Shown here: in pieces, positions 1 to 13,000 of the stretch | Numbering within the stretch: position 1 is the stretch's first letter | Layout of the letters: every line of letters starts with the position of its first letter | Assembly (NCBI GenBank): GCA_026315105.1 | Contig: CM048745.1 | Span: 287,179,747 to 287,243,746, forward strand | Source: Locusta migratoria | Taxonomy: Eukaryota > Arthropoda > Insecta > Orthoptera > Acrididae | Direction: 5' to 3' | DNA length: 64,000 bases | Translations under genes and position numbers: made by a program | Notes under the pieces: generated by a model | The model's input: the letters and a program-made list of their open reading frames with translations, nothing else | What the model was told of the DNA's origin: nothing | The model's database searches: none

Positions 1-2427
1 TGACAGAGCCGAGTATACACCACCTGCCACATGTGTCAACTGCTCTGGGGATCACCCCGTTTGGAGTCATGAGTGCAAATTCTTCCTTGAGGAAAAAAAG
101 ATGCAGGAAAATTAAGACCACTAAGTGCATCTCATATGCTGAGGCCAAGAAAATCTTCCTGGCCATGCAACCACCAGCCTTTGCCGCATCTTTTGCTGCT
201 GTTCTCCAAAAGCCAGTTGCCAAGAGTGATGCTGTCACGCAAACTGAGTCTGTTAATGTTAGTACTAACACTTGCACTTTCCAGTGCCGCGGCTGCTGCA
301 GCCGCAGAAGTTTCCAAGTTCAGTTGGCCCCCAACATCAGAAAAAGGCACTGATACGCCTACTGTAGAGATCGTAATATTGAGCTACGATACTACTTGGA
401 GGCATCTTATACTTAGGCAGCTTTACGAATGGTGGTTTCATGGTTGCCTTCCCATTTTTATTTGGTCTTTCCTTTCTCCATATTACTTTAGGTATTGAGT
501 TGGATGTGCACTCTCTAACAGCTTTGAGCTGGATAATGGTGTCCCTCAGGGTAGTGTTTTAAGTGTGACTTTGTTTGTCATAGTTATTAATAGTATTACA
601 TCTGCTGTGAAAAGTTCTTTCCAGTGTTCATTATTTGTAGATGATTTCTCTGCCTGTCTAGCCTTGCAATTACAACTCAACAGTTCAGCTCACTCTCAGA
701 TGGCTTGACAAATGGACACAGAAGACTGGTTTTAAATATTCAACTGAGAAGTCTGTGTGTGTTCTTTTTAGCTGTTCACGTTCTATTTTTACCTTACCTG
801 AACTGTGGTTGAGGGACACAGTTCTGAATTTTAATGACTGTGTGTTTTCTGGGTGTCACATTTGACTCTAAACTTACCTGATTACCACATCTTAAAGATT
901 TGAAGAGGTGGTGCCTCAGGGCACTAAATATTTAAAGTGTCTTAGCCACACTTCATGGGGAGCAGACAGCACTTGTCACCTCCAGTTTTATAGAGCATTT
1001 GTGCATACTCGGCTTGACTACGGGTGCACCATGTATGGATCTGTAAGACCCTCTTATTTCAAGATGCTGGATGTGGTGCATCATGAGGGTATTCGGCTTG
1101 AAACTGGGGCATTGTGCACCTGTCCCATACCAAGTCTCTATGCCGAGGCTGGTGAGCCACCACTTCATGTGCGGTGACCCTTCCTCGTGGCACACCAGGC
1201 ATATACGACGACGTCCTCACCAAATACACCAGCCTATCCTGTCGTTGCTCACCTTTGTCTTGTCGTTGCTCACCTTCCTATGGAACGGCTTTTTTGTACC
1301 AGGCTAAGAGTAATGAGGCATTTTGGGATACGTTCTCAGGATTGTCTTTTGGATATGATGTGTCTGATTTTAATGTTTTACATTGAGGTTGGAATAAATG
1401 TCCACCCTGGCTTCTCCAGAGGCCCAGATTACTTTTAGACTTGACACATTTTAAGGAGAATCTACTTCAGATTTCACTTTTCAGTCTATGTTCTTTAACA
1501 TTTTAGATGAGCATCATTATTTTACCGTGGTTTACACAGATAGGTCCAAGTAGGGGGACTCGCTAGGCTGCTCCTTAGTGTTCTCAACACCACCATGAGG
1601 ATTCACCTCCCCCTGCATAGTTTTCTCAGCGGAGCTCCAAGAGATACTGTGGGCACTGGAGCAAATGCAGTGGGTTCGTGGCACACAGTTACTTCTGTAC
1701 TTTGATTCTCTCAGTGCGCTGCAATCTTTGCACTGTTTGTATCCAGCTGAGCAGGTAGTACATCTCATACATGACACAATGTACACTCTTCAGCAGCGGG
1801 GGAAGCGTGTGACGTTCTGTTGGTACCAGGACATGTCGGCATTCGTGGCAACGAAATGGCCGATCGGGCTGCCAGGGAGGCCTGCGGAGACTGTCATATC
1901 ACACAATGTGACATTGCCAGGCATCCTCTTGTAGTGCGGTTGGTTAAGCCAACTGTCTGACTGTGGCGAACCTCCTGCCAGTCATTGAGATAGCATGAAG
2001 TGGTCGTGACACGTCTCCGAATCGGGCATTGTCCTCTGACACATGGCTATTTACTTCGTCGAGAGGATCCTCGTTTTGCAATGCTTGTGGTGTGCAAATC
2101 ACTGTACACCACATTTTATTTGAATGTATTTTATACCGTGCTGCGAGGGCAGCAATGGCTCTTGGTGGTGCCCTGTCCTCTGTTTTAGCTGATAATGAGG
2201 CGAGTGTGATGAAAGTTTTAAATTTTCGTGAACTTTCTGTACTTTGGCCTAGGGTTTTAGGCTGTTAACGAATGGCTCACTCACCACTTTTATATCAGGG
2301 ATCAGCTGTTCATGATACACTGGTACAGTATTTTGAAGACATCTACGACTATGTTCCTTAGTGGACCAACTTATATTCTTACCTTGCCATATTTGAGTAT
2401 TTGCTTCGTTGGCCTTATTGTTTGTCT
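1..2427 (+). mobile_element. Internally deleted LINE (I/jockey-type with RNase H), 5' end outside window
   Basis: Bases 1-350 encode the end of ORF1, with a CCHC-like knuckle (CVNCSGDHPVWSHEC) and the SYAEAKKIF segment also found in the LINE at 12.1-16.3 kb. Near 355 the sequence jumps to mid-reverse-transcriptase (SYDTTWRHL), then a VPQGSVL block and FVDDF at about 631-650, all frame-broken. Further on come a thumb segment near 1045-1177 (HHEGIR.ETGA), an RNase H start (YTDRSK) near 1530, and a C-terminal Cys/His motif near 2075-2120 (CNACGVQITVHHILFEC). The copy is dead through deletion, frameshifts and stops. Clade assignment is tentative. Confidence 0.85.
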
Positions 2428-3150
2428 AGTTTGGTTGGTTGGTTGATTGATTGATTGTTTTTGTCAGGGAAGCCAAAACAGTTATGGTCCAACCCGCCAC
2501 TGCCCACACCGAAACTAAGTTTTTTGTGTGGTATCGCTCCCTGTATATCTAGTAAAGCCAACCGATACCCTTGAACAGTGCAAGGAGTTCCAAATGTTCT
2601 GTGCCTTTTGCTCTCCAGTGCAATGCATTCAAAGATTAGATGTGCTGCTGTTTCATCACCATCATTGCAAATCCTACATTTATGGTCCTCTTCTGTTATT
2701 GCCATTGTATGTAGGTGATTTTTGAAATTCCCATGGCCTGTCAGCAATCCAACCATGAGCTTAATCTCTCTCCTGTTCAAGCCCAGGATTACAGAGCTTC
2801 TTTTAAAACATGGCTTTGGCATCATTTCCTTGCCATGTTTTTCTTTATAGCCCTTGGTCCAATATTCTGTGTGCTGTCTTCTGAGCCATTTACGTAGCTC
2901 CAATTTGATCATTGCCTTGGTGATTGTCAGGACAGGTTCCGGTCCAATAAATGGAGTCTCTGCCCCCACCCTGGCTAATCTGTCAGCATGTTTATTGCCA
3001 CTGATCCCCGAGTGGCCAGTGACCCACTATATGTTTACTCTATTGCTTTCCCCTAGCTCCATCAAAACCTTGTGACATTCTGCATCAATTTTAGACCGGT
3101 ATCCCTGGGGCTCCATTTGAGACTCATCTACCCATGTGCCACGCACCCCT
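2428..3150 (-). mobile_element. Jockey-like LINE 3' end (RNase H C-terminus and tail)
   Basis: The minus strand encodes a long open segment (2415-2969): GAETPFIGPEPVL, then LLTGHGNFKNHLHTM, CRICNDGDETAAHLIFEC. This is the region after RNase H in jockey/R1-type LINEs, with the terminal Cys/His motif. Just upstream, near 3000, lies HSGISGNKHADRLAR, the end of RNase H, with one frameshift. The element's 3' end at about 2430-2462 is a TTGG/TTGA tandem tail (CAAT-type on its own strand). The copy is 5' truncated and abuts the plus-strand LINE. Confidence 0.85.
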
Positions 3151-3400
3151 CGGCACGGATCGCATCAGACCTTGGGTTGGGAAGGGTATTGGGAAAGGAC
3201 TGGAGTGGATAAGGATGACGGGACGTTGTGGGGCACTCTTAGTCTGATCCATCAGCTGAGGCCTTTCTGGCAGTAGGTTCTCTACCTTCCGTATAGCCCT
3301 TAGCTTCCCACGGATGCGCAAGCCTCTCCACCCACATGGACTGCTTCGTCAAGGTGGTGTCCCCCGGAGAGGCTAGTTTGGTTACTTACCTTTGTTTCCT
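3151..3400. other. GC-rich segment, probable repeat remnant
   Basis: This block is clearly richer in GC than its surroundings and ends near cctccccggagaggct. It may be part of the neighbouring LINE or another insertion. No coding motif was recognised. Confidence 0.3.
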
Positions 3401-3444
3401 GGTTTTAGTAGTTCTTAAGCTATGGACTAATAACGACACAGTTG

Positions 3445-3965
3445 ACTCTGATAGATTTATGAACATTTGAACTTCACAAGAAATACTTAGATAAATCTTT
3501 GCATTTCACTACAACAAGAAATTCTCGAAACACATCATGCAAAGCATGAGAAACTACCAGTTGTGTAAATAAAGCCAAGCTGACAATGGGCGCGGTGGCT
3601 GAAGGAATGCTATCAGCCACCATCAACTAGGCACATACTGCAATCAACAAAATGCGAATTACACATTGAAATAAATGCAAAGTGTCAAGAAACTTGATTG
3701 TTCAATGTTTATAAACACTGTACTTTAAGGCGAAAGCCATGCCAGCATCAATTTATGTCAATTACATCATTTTTTTCTTCATGAACATTTTTTCAAAAAG
3801 TGTAAAATATGGAAAAGTTTAAATATTTTAACGCAAAAACGTGGGCGAATTAACATTATGAACATAAGAAATTTTGAGGGACCGACAAAAAATATGGTGT
3901 AAATGGCGGGAAAACGTAAAATCCGGGAATATAAAAATGGGGTTTTGTTGTAGTTTTATTGTGTA
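3445..3965 (+). repeat. Unclassified interspersed repeat, copy 1
   Basis: The stretch from acttagataaat to gttttgttgtag recurs as a diverged direct copy at 6890-7220. The shared order is a gcatttcac..caacaag block, agccaagct, cagccac, ggcacatactgcaa and a late block with gtgtaaatggcgggaa..gtaaaatccg. Partial related pieces lie at 5125-5180 and, inverted, at 44280-44960. No coding motif was seen. Confidence 0.7.
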
Positions 3966-5561
3966 AAGTCATTTTCAACTGTTGCTTATCTGCTGAATTT
4001 ATCAAGGATGTCCAAACTAATATTCACTATGCCTGTTGCTATTTAACGGGGTTTTCTACTTGATTGCTATGTTCATCTAGCAATATTGAAGTATCTGGTT
4101 TGAAGAATGAATTCTTATATTTTGTAGCCCAGAAGTATTATTTTTGTGAAGATGGGGTATGTCGAAATTGTCAGATTTTTTGCACCGCATGATACTGATA
4201 ATCCTCTTCAAAAGTTGTCAGATATGCCATATTATATTTGCATGTAATAAAGATTATTGCATTGTAAGGTGATACTATCATGACCTCTCACAACTGATTG
4301 GTTTTGTCAGCACTTGAAGTATCAACTTATTACCAGAATACTACTATCCAACCTAACCATTGATGATTGTCACCATAGCTTTCTTTTTCCGAATCTAAAC
4401 CAGTCTATTTCTCCCATTCTTATGATTAAAAATAATTGCACATTAGGGTTGCAAGCAGTGGTCTCCTTTACCCATATTTAAGCCACACTTTTTCTCCCAT
4501 TATCGAGATAAAAAGAAATTGCACATTATCATTGGGAGCAAAGCAGATGGAAGTTCTGAAAAATGGCACAAGGTGCCATCACAGCTAACTTTGCCATCAA
4601 ATATATGCAGCTCTATACACACTCTGCAGACTCTGAAAATAATACTAGTGCGAAACCTTCTACTAAAAATACAAATTTTTAAAACAAAAAAAAAAAGAGA
4701 AGAAGGTGTAGAGATGTGAAAAATAGTTCATTTGATAGAAACATTAATTTCGGAATAGTTCATACTGAACGTCAAATAGTTCAGTGTACTAGTTCAGATG
4801 AGCAACATAGATAACTTTCAGAAAAGAATCTTTCACCCTTTATTTCATTCCTTATAAGTTGAATTTCCAAAATAAGTAGTTTTTAATGTCTGTCTGAAAA
4901 AACTTCACCAATTTTCTTGGTTCTAGATGCAAAATAGCATCAATAGAAATACTTTTCACTCCATTTATATATGAAGATTAAAAAACATACCTGACTTCTT
5001 CTAAGTGAACTAGCAGAACCTTTTCAGCCTTCCGATCTGATGTAGTTTGTGTGGACCTTCTGGTTCATCACCAGAACTGTTTGTCTTTAGATACGATCCC
5101 AATTTTTACACTTTTCAAGGGTATTAATGAAAATGGTGTAAAATTTTGGAAAACGTAAAATGCGGGAAATAATTTTTTAAATTGTAAAATACTGGTTCAC
5201 CCGTGCATTTTTGTAGTTTGAGATATATGTGCATAATAGGCATCAAAATACTCACCAGGAAGTTTATTTATCTATATATTATATGAAAATGAATGTTTGT
5301 CCTCTAGTGTTCATAAACCATTCATTCAGTTGCAATGAAACTTTGGTGAACTGTTCACCGTACACCCACGAGGGTTCCTGACCCAAAAACAAAAGAGCAC
5401 GACACACAGCTCAGGAGATATGATGTCCTAAATAATGAGAAGCCATCGCGTGAGAATACCCAGATTTATGCGTCAATTACTGGAAAATGGGAGTAGTTGG
5501 TGACCTGTAAGAAAGTATGCATGTGATTTCGGACATTAATTAAATGTTTTGTAACTGACTC

Positions 5562-5562
<1 letters not shown>
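3966..5562. other. AT-rich non-coding stretch
   Basis: No exon or full element was recognised. It contains a short piece of the 3445-type repeat near 5125-5180 (ggtgtaaaat..aacgtaaaatgcggg). It lies upstream of the first recognised RasGAP1 exon and may be intronic. Confidence 0.5.

Positions 5563-5592
<30 letters not shown>
5563..5592 (+). repeat. 30-nt poly-C tract followed by CA repeat
   Basis: An uninterrupted run of 30 C is followed by a short CA repeat to about 5611. Such a tract can form an i-motif on this strand and a G-quadruplex on the other. Length may be unstable or mis-assembled. Confidence 0.9.
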
Positions 5593-5747
5593 ACATACAC
5601 ACACACACACAATGATGAAACGAAAAGAAGTCTTCCGCTCACAACAGTTTCACTGTAGATGCTGTAAAACTGTCACATCAGGCATTTGCATGTCACTAAT
5701 TTTGTCTGCAATTCCTTGCATCCAAAATTAAGCGAACTGCTTTCTTA

Positions 5748-6593
5748 TCTCTATCTGTATAAACGCAAAAGGACACCCACTCACTGACTAAATACGAAAA
5801 CTACTTCACTTATGAAGCTGAAATTTGGCAGGAAAGTGGTTTATAGGTAGAAAACATCAGCTAAGAAAGTATTTTGTGATAGGTGCATGGCGGAGCATAC
5901 TTCTCCTACAGACTTCCGAAATCTACAGTTTCATTCCACTCTCGAAATTTCGCACGCTTGACCTTCAAAACAAGACAAAGGTCACCGTCTACAGTGCATG
6001 GTAGACGGTACTTCGTAACATAAAAATGGATCCCTAAATAATTTAATTGCACCATAACTTGAGAACGGCTCGACTGACTTCACAGATCCTTTTTTTGTTG
6101 TTTTTGTTATTCTCAGAACAAGGGTTGTATGAAATAAAACTGGAATATTTGTGAACAACAAAGTGCGTTTTTCAATGTCACCCTGCATTTCTCTTGCATA
6201 GAAATCTATAGTTTTGTTCCGATATTGATGAAATTTTGCACACATTACCTTAAAAACAAGAGGAATCTCACAGTCAGTATAAAATTCCGTTTAGTGCATG
6301 ATGGAGGGTACTTGGGGAATTTTACAAATTGCATAGTTTTGCTTCAACTCTATGAATATTTGCACATGTAACCTTTAAACCCAGATGAAGCTCACTGGGT
6401 ACATAAAAGTTTGTATGGTACGTGACAGAAGGTACCTTCCAGAAAACTTTTCCGAGGGAGGGAAAGATGGTAATGAACAGAGAGACGGGAGAAAAAGAGG
6501 TGGATGCAGGGGGAGGAGTGATTGGGATGTGGACTACAAAGGTGTAGGATAAATAAGCACCTGGGCAACGTCGGATTTACAGCTACTTATGTA
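5748..6593 (+). mobile_element. Helitron-like non-autonomous element
   Basis: It begins with TCTCTATCTGTATAAACGCA and a gacacccactcactgac segment, then aactacttcact..gaaatttggcag. Related phrases recur about every 200-300 bp (5820, 5945, 6215, 6345). Near 6565 a degenerate hairpin, cctgggcaacgtcgga, is followed by ttacagctact, which resembles the Helitron 3' hairpin plus CTAG/CTRR end. No helicase is present. The call rests on recalled end structure and is moderate. Confidence 0.5.
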
Positions 6594-6889
6594 ATAAAGC
6601 TTATCCAATTTATTTTACGCAATTTCATTCATCATAATCAACTTTGTCAGTAGGACTTTAGCTGGCATTAATAGGTTACATAGTAAAACTGCACAAGTTC
6701 CATTCTTTTTGTATTTATTTATTTATTCTCCAGTGCAAATATATGCATAAATATTTTTGTGACATTAGCATAGTGTCAGCATCTCACACTATAATCACAC
6801 TTTTGTGGTTATAATATGCTGTGCCCTCTTCAATGTGCAGAAAATTATACACAAGCAAACCATCAGTCTCACCATTTATAAAAGTCACC

Positions 6890-7220
6890 AAAATACTTAT
6901 ATAAATGATTGCATTTCACAACAAGAATAAATTTTCGAAATGTGTCACACAAAGCTTGAAAAACTACCACTTGCATAAACAGAGCCAAGCTATACAATCA
7001 ACATGTTGGCTGATGGGGTACATACTCCCTTCAGCCACTGTCTTGTGAGTCAACTAGGCTCATACTGCAAACAACGAAACATTGTAAATATGTTAACGCA
7101 AAAATGGGGACAAATTAACATTGTGAACATAGGAAATTTGATGGGACACGACAAAATGTGGTGTAAATGGCGGGGAAGAAGTAAAATCCGAAACTCAAAA
7201 GCGGGTTTTATTGTATGTCG
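6890..7220 (+). repeat. Unclassified interspersed repeat, copy 2
   Basis: This is a diverged direct copy of 3445-3965 with the same block order (acttatataaat, agccaagct, cagccactg, ctcatactgcaaacaac, gtgtaaatggcggggaa). It contains a chance 78-codon open frame that I do not call a gene. Confidence 0.7.
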
Positions 7221-9956
7221 TTATGAAGGAACCTTGTAGCACAACTTTCAAATACACTGTTTAGCATGTAAGAAATAGTCTCCTGTGTTTCTATGTATTT
7301 CGTGTACCCAGTGAGGGATGAGAAAAGATAATTTATAGCACCAGAATTGAAGCTTTATTTATTTATTCATTTATTGTTTTTTACAGTGCATATATGCAAC
7401 TGTCAAAATTCCTTGTGATCATGGAGACAGTATGTATGGATCCACTGACGGTCTACCTAGCTGCATAATTAAATGATAAGACACTAATCATTTGAAGCAC
7501 CATTAATTAGAAATGAAGACTGCTTGGCAGTGTGTTGTGCGCAAGCAAAGTTTTCTTTTTGCATGATCAAAATCTCACATTTAATTGTATTTTTATTCAG
7601 AATGTGGTATCTGTCACCTGTCTCATTTCAAACATAAAACAGCCGACACTTCTACACACTTGAGAAATATATTTGTGTGTTTCTATAAATATTTCACAGT
7701 TTTCAGTTTGGCAGTTAGGCTGAACATAATGTCACAGCAAAAGTAATTGAGATGTGTTTACAATCAGAAAGACTCAATGGCTGTCTGCACCGACACACAA
7801 TTGGCCACACAAGTTTCCTACCATTTGTCACACCATTACTAACAACTACCACCAACACCTAAAAAGTATTTTCACCAAGCCAAGCTGCAAAAATATAAAG
7901 TCGAAGGTATGACATACATTTTAGTGCCTTTAACCTTAAGATTAGCCTCCCTGTTATTTGATTACAGTATTGGAAAAGAGAGAGTTTGAGGCAGGCTGCA
8001 CTCTCATTGGTAATGCCTTATTCCACAAATCAAGTGGTAGGATAGTTTTTAGGATACAATAAAAGTCTAATGGAATACCACTAACCCAAATATGTGTAAC
8101 AGACTTTGAGATATTGATATTTTTAATGTTACACCAAAAAAAAAAAAAAAACAACAACAACATGCCTAACTAGATTGAATCAATAAAGGCTGTTAAAAGA
8201 AAGTTATCTGTAGTGAAATATTTTTACTTGACAAGAGCAACTGGATACAAATTATCCTATTCTAAAGTTAGTATCCTACAGTACATTAAACTCTGATGAC
8301 CCCGATGTAAAACACAAGTGGAAAAAAAAAAAACTCAAGGATTTGTGGAATTGGGAAGACCTGTTGTGGCTCAGTGGCTTTTTATAAACTTACTAACAAA
8401 GCAGGGATGCCTTCATCACAGATGTAAGAATAGTCAGTCTACCTGACAGTCAGAAGCTGAGTAAAATCAAAATTAGCATAAAGAGATAAATTCAAGAAGC
8501 ATTTAATTAAGTAGAAATTTCAATCTAGTTTGACAAAAAACTCATAAGATGATTAGAACTTAACTGCAGTCATTAAATGGATTTGCATAACCTCTTCAGT
8601 CATTCAGTGAACATAATTCACCAGAATGGTCAGCAGTGATGCCAAAATGCTGATTTTTGTTTTTGACATAATTTCACCATGACAGGAAATTTTGCAAGGG
8701 GAAGAGGGGGACAAGACGCTAAAATTGCCACTTATTGTTATACCGAGAGAACTGATTATTATCTATTCAATGTTTGTTATATGTCATTAATATGAGGATA
8801 GGTAGCAACCCAACATAAAGACAATCACTGAGCCACAGATAGGTACTTACCTGGCCCCTACGGTTGTTAAAAACACAGCAGGAGGATTACTGTATAAAAG
8901 ATTAAAAGTAAACACAAATAATTTTCGTTGGCCTAGTTTGAACTTGAAAAGAAATGAAAAAGCTGTAATAACTTGTTACTAATAATTTAGGGCATTTGAA
9001 CTGGAATCACTGTCTTCAAGAATATTACCATCTTATATTGTCTAGGACATGCAATATGTCAGAGCGATATGCACCACTACTCCTCGTTCTCCTCGTTTAG
9101 CTGAGCACTCCAGAAGGGATAAACTTTTTCTTGGATTGAGTTCTTTTTTTACTACTAGTGTGTGATGTGTAGCTCATAACTTCAGAATCGTTGTGTTGTT
9201 GGCTTAGGCTACACAAGATCTGGGATAGCAGCAAAAACTAGCAAAGCAACTGGTGTACCTTTGTAAGAATGAAATCGCCGAATAAGAGAGAGAATTTTTA
9301 TGAGTTGATGAATGATTGCAGTGTTTTTCAAAGGCACTTGAATGTACTGCTAAAAGTGTTGAGCTAAAAATACAGAAAAAACTGTGACAGACTATGGGAT
9401 GTGTTGAATTATGGAGTGTCACATTATCAAGGTCTTTCTGTATATGCCAAGTCCACATTTGTCACACTTTTAGTCCATGAGATACAAGAAGACAATCCAT
9501 GAAATTTTTTGGGCTATTTTGCCTAAAATTGAGGGAATGAATTTGGCTTGTAAAATCTCTCTCTTTTCTAAGAGAATAAATACAGTTGTACAAAATGCAC
9601 AAATTAATGTATTAAAAAAAAATTGCTTGGATATAACAGTTGAAACTCACCAGAAGTTCACACTTGATCTGCACAGAGTTGTACTTGGAGTTAAAGTGTC
9701 AACATCTAAGCCAGAAATGCTTCAACCAACTTTTAATTTCACCAATGTTCATTGGATATGTGCAGATTTTTACACAAAATTTTAATGGAAACTTTGATAA
9801 TTGAGGAGGGAGATTTAGCCAAATTGATTTGTTCAGTATGAACTTACCCTTTGTTACATTTTGTAAGCAACAGGAAGACGATTTTGCTTTAGTCATTAAC
9901 AAATATACCTAATTATTCTATTTTATATTATGTACAAAAATATATTTCTTTTGCAG
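7221..9956. other. AT-rich non-coding stretch before exon A
   Basis: No recognisable exon, including the missing C2A exons, was found. An open frame at 9477-9785 (102 codons) matches nothing I know and overlaps an opposite-strand frame. The final T-rich stretch ending in ttttgcag is the acceptor of exon A. Confidence 0.5.
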
Positions 9957-10039
9957 GGAAAAGCACATATAGAAGTCAAAATAGAACCAGTTCTGAAATC
10001 TGTTGATAATGAGCAGCAGAACAGTAGAGCAGTTGTGAG
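9957..10039 (+). CDS. RasGAP1: RasGAP1 exon A: end of C2A and linker
   Basis: The acceptor is ttttgcag before the exon and the donor is gtatgtg after it. The 83 nt read GKAHIEVKIEPVLKS, then a polar linker to AVVR. This matches the GAP1-family strand that ends the first C2 domain (GKVHLEL-type) and leads into the second. It starts at a codon boundary and ends with two bases of an Arg codon completed by exon B. No upstream exon carrying the rest of C2A was recognisable in 1-9956, so the preceding exons lie outside the window or are too short and diverged to see. The exon is isolated: 14.4 kb separates it from exon B. Confidence 0.85.
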
Positions 10040-13000
10040 GTATGTGAATATGTAACAAAAATGTCTTATTTGCTTTTTCTCAGATATCCTCATATCTATT
10101 TCCTATACAATAGTTTAAAATATTCTGAAAATAGTTTTGACTTACATAAGTATGTTCCAAATGGCTGTTACACCACCTTCGAGTTTCTTTTAACATATAC
10201 ATTGATTTATTTTTACAAGTTATTAGATATAACGCCTTTGTCTGCCACTGTTGAAATTAATAAAATACTGCTATAGTGGTACATACTTTTCATTTGTTTA
10301 AGTAACACGTCAACTTCATCTGCAGAATAGTTCCATTTAAACATCTTTCAAAACAAATTGTGTAATTAGTGTACCATTGAATAGACTGATTGAAATAATG
10401 TGTTAGGTGTAAAATTTTTGATCTGGACAAAGATGTTAGTATCTGTACTATCATTTCCTGTTAGTGATGCACTCAGCACTTGTGAAGATATGCCAAATAT
10501 TACAATTTGTCCATAATGATCATGATTTTTAGTAAAACAATTACGGTCTTACGGGAGCCTCTGCTCAAATTACAGAATTTAGTACTTAGTTTAATAGTTT
10601 GACTTTGATAAACAATACTTTTCGTTTTCTTATTTTGTAAATCAGTATTGTTTCAGATATAACGGAGCACTCATTTATAATCTTCTTGGTTCAGACTCTG
10701 TACTTTTCACAAACACTAATGTGGGTGGGAAAACTTGTAGTTATATGCTATTTTGTCAAAAACTGACATTGCAAGTATCATAGTTGTTGTATTATAATGT
10801 TTATAATTAAAAACAGCGACCAGCCACTAGTATCGTATAAAAGGTAAGGTAAAGCAGTCAACAATCCGAAGATTGGTTTGAACACCACAGTAGTTTACTA
10901 GGCATGGTCCAGTTTGGAGGTGGTATGCTGTTGCCTTCCTCCGACCTTCGAACTGACTTACCCAGCTTAACATGGGTTCCGAACCACGGTGCTACTCGGT
11001 ATTTTTCACATGAGCAATACTGCCAGAGGTGAAAGAAGTGGAAAGTGCCGGATAAAAATCCTAGGCCCTGGCGAGGATCGAACCCGCGACCTTTGGATTT
11101 TATGTCTGGCACTCTACCACTGTGCAACCGAGGCGCAGATCATGACCAATTTCGGATTTCTTTATACAAATCCGTCTTCAAATGGTTTCCATGCTTTACG
11201 GCTGGAGCCTCACTTTGTGTTATAATTTCGCAGCCCTAGGATAGACAAAAAATATTTTGTTTAGTATGTGCTGAACTTTCCTTATGTTTGTCTTTATCAA
11301 CACATTCATTAAAGTTTTACAGTTGAAAACAAATGAAGTGTTGCGAAAACGTATGTGTTGTGTCCTTTTCTGTGACGAAATTGTCCCATATTCCTTTTGT
11401 GTATTTTACACATGTTAAACTATATTTCTGAATGTGCACTGTAAGAGTGCTGCTAATGTTGTTTCTCTCGACAGCATGCCGAAATTTGACGTAATGCACA
11501 TTATAAGCAATTTGTCGTTCTAATGTGCATTCTACAAAGTCACTATCACATGTATCTGGTATTGCTTAGCTTTTAAATTATCGGTTGCAGTTTCTTTAGC
11601 CGCTTTTAGATGTAGGCAAATGAAAGTAAAGCTCTTTTTTTCTCCTAACGTCACAAATACTAGGCAGACATTTGTAGAAATTATCGGATAACTTACCTAA
11701 AGCACAGGCTCTTCGACAGGTACAAAAATAAAAGACACACAAACACACATACAAGCTTTCACAACCATTGATTGCTTCTTCAGGAAAACAGGAAGGAAGG
11801 AGGGGAGAAAGGAAAGGATACGGGTTTTAAGGAAGTGGAAAAGGAGTTATTCCAATCTAGGAGTGGAAGGACTTACCTTAAGGGGGGAAAAAGGAAAGGT
11901 AAACAAGCGCGCACACACATACATATGCAAACACAACAAGGTAGACATTTGTCTACCTTGTTGTGTTTGTTTGTGTGTGTGTATGTATGTATGTATGTAT
12001 GTATGTAAGTGGGTGTGTGTGCGCTTGTTTACCTTTCCTTTTTTCCTCTTAAGGTAAGTCCTTCCACTTCTGGGATTGGAATGACTCCTTTTCCACTTCC
12101 TTAACTCCTCAGGGGTTGAGCATTAATTTGCTGAGTACGGGTTTGGCGAACCCGGGGTCCTGAGCTAGGGACTGGCACGCTTCAGCGACGGTGGAGATCT
12201 TCGCTTGTCCGCCCAGGTCGTGAGGAAGGAATTACCTCTATTAAAAAACCAATCCCAAGGTGTTCTACGTGCTGATGTGATGCGTGGCTGTTGAGGTGGA
12301 AAAGTCACTAGTGAGCAACCTCTGGGGATACTGCTGCACCTCAGTTGTATAAGGCTTACATAGGCATGCAGGGCTCTGTCTAGGCAGACACGTACTTCCC
12401 TAGCTACTCCTGGGACCGAAATTCAAAATAATAATTTGTCCCTCGAACCTTCCAGTGGAATGGATGAACCACTGGGGGGGGGGGGGGTACAAACACCCAA
12501 TCCGAAAAGAGGTCTCGGGTGGCTAGTCCCCTAGAACAGTTCAATAGTAAAGAGTTTTGCCCATAGTAACAGAACGGAGGCTGCTAGCCAGAATGTGTTT
12601 ATTGTCATTAACAGAAAGTAAGTTGTTGTGAGAAGATTTCACCCTTTTATATCAATAAGGGCTTAGAAGGTCTTGCGGGCACTTTGAAATCTGTTAAAAT
12701 ATTGGGGAACTGTACCTTGTTGGTCGAAACATCAATCTCCCAGCAGTCGGAAAATCTGCAGAAAGCGAAGTATCTGGGTGAATTCGAAATTGAAGCTGAA
12801 CTACACAGTACCCTGAACTACAGTAATGGTGTAGTTTCCTGTAGAGACCTGATGGACATTCCAATTGAAGAACTCAAGGTAGAATGGGCAACGGAAGGCA
12901 TAGTGGACGTCCAGAATATTAAGAAAAGGGTGGATGGAAAACATGTGTCATCTGAGAGCTTCATCCTTACTTTACATACTCCTAAACTCCCTCAGTGTGT

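Noticed and set aside
9477..9785. 102-codon open frame upstream of exon A
   Set aside because: No recognised domain, overlapped by an opposite frame, no convincing splice context.
1..9956. Missing RasGAP1 C2A exons
   Set aside because: I looked for the conserved C2A strands (FRT, PFYGE, DRD-like words) next to splice sites in all frames and found none.
11050..11140. Possible tRNA gene (minus strand)
   Set aside because: It has A and B boxes but is joined to a SINE body, and a related truncated copy lies at 27062; no complete cloverleaf is evident.
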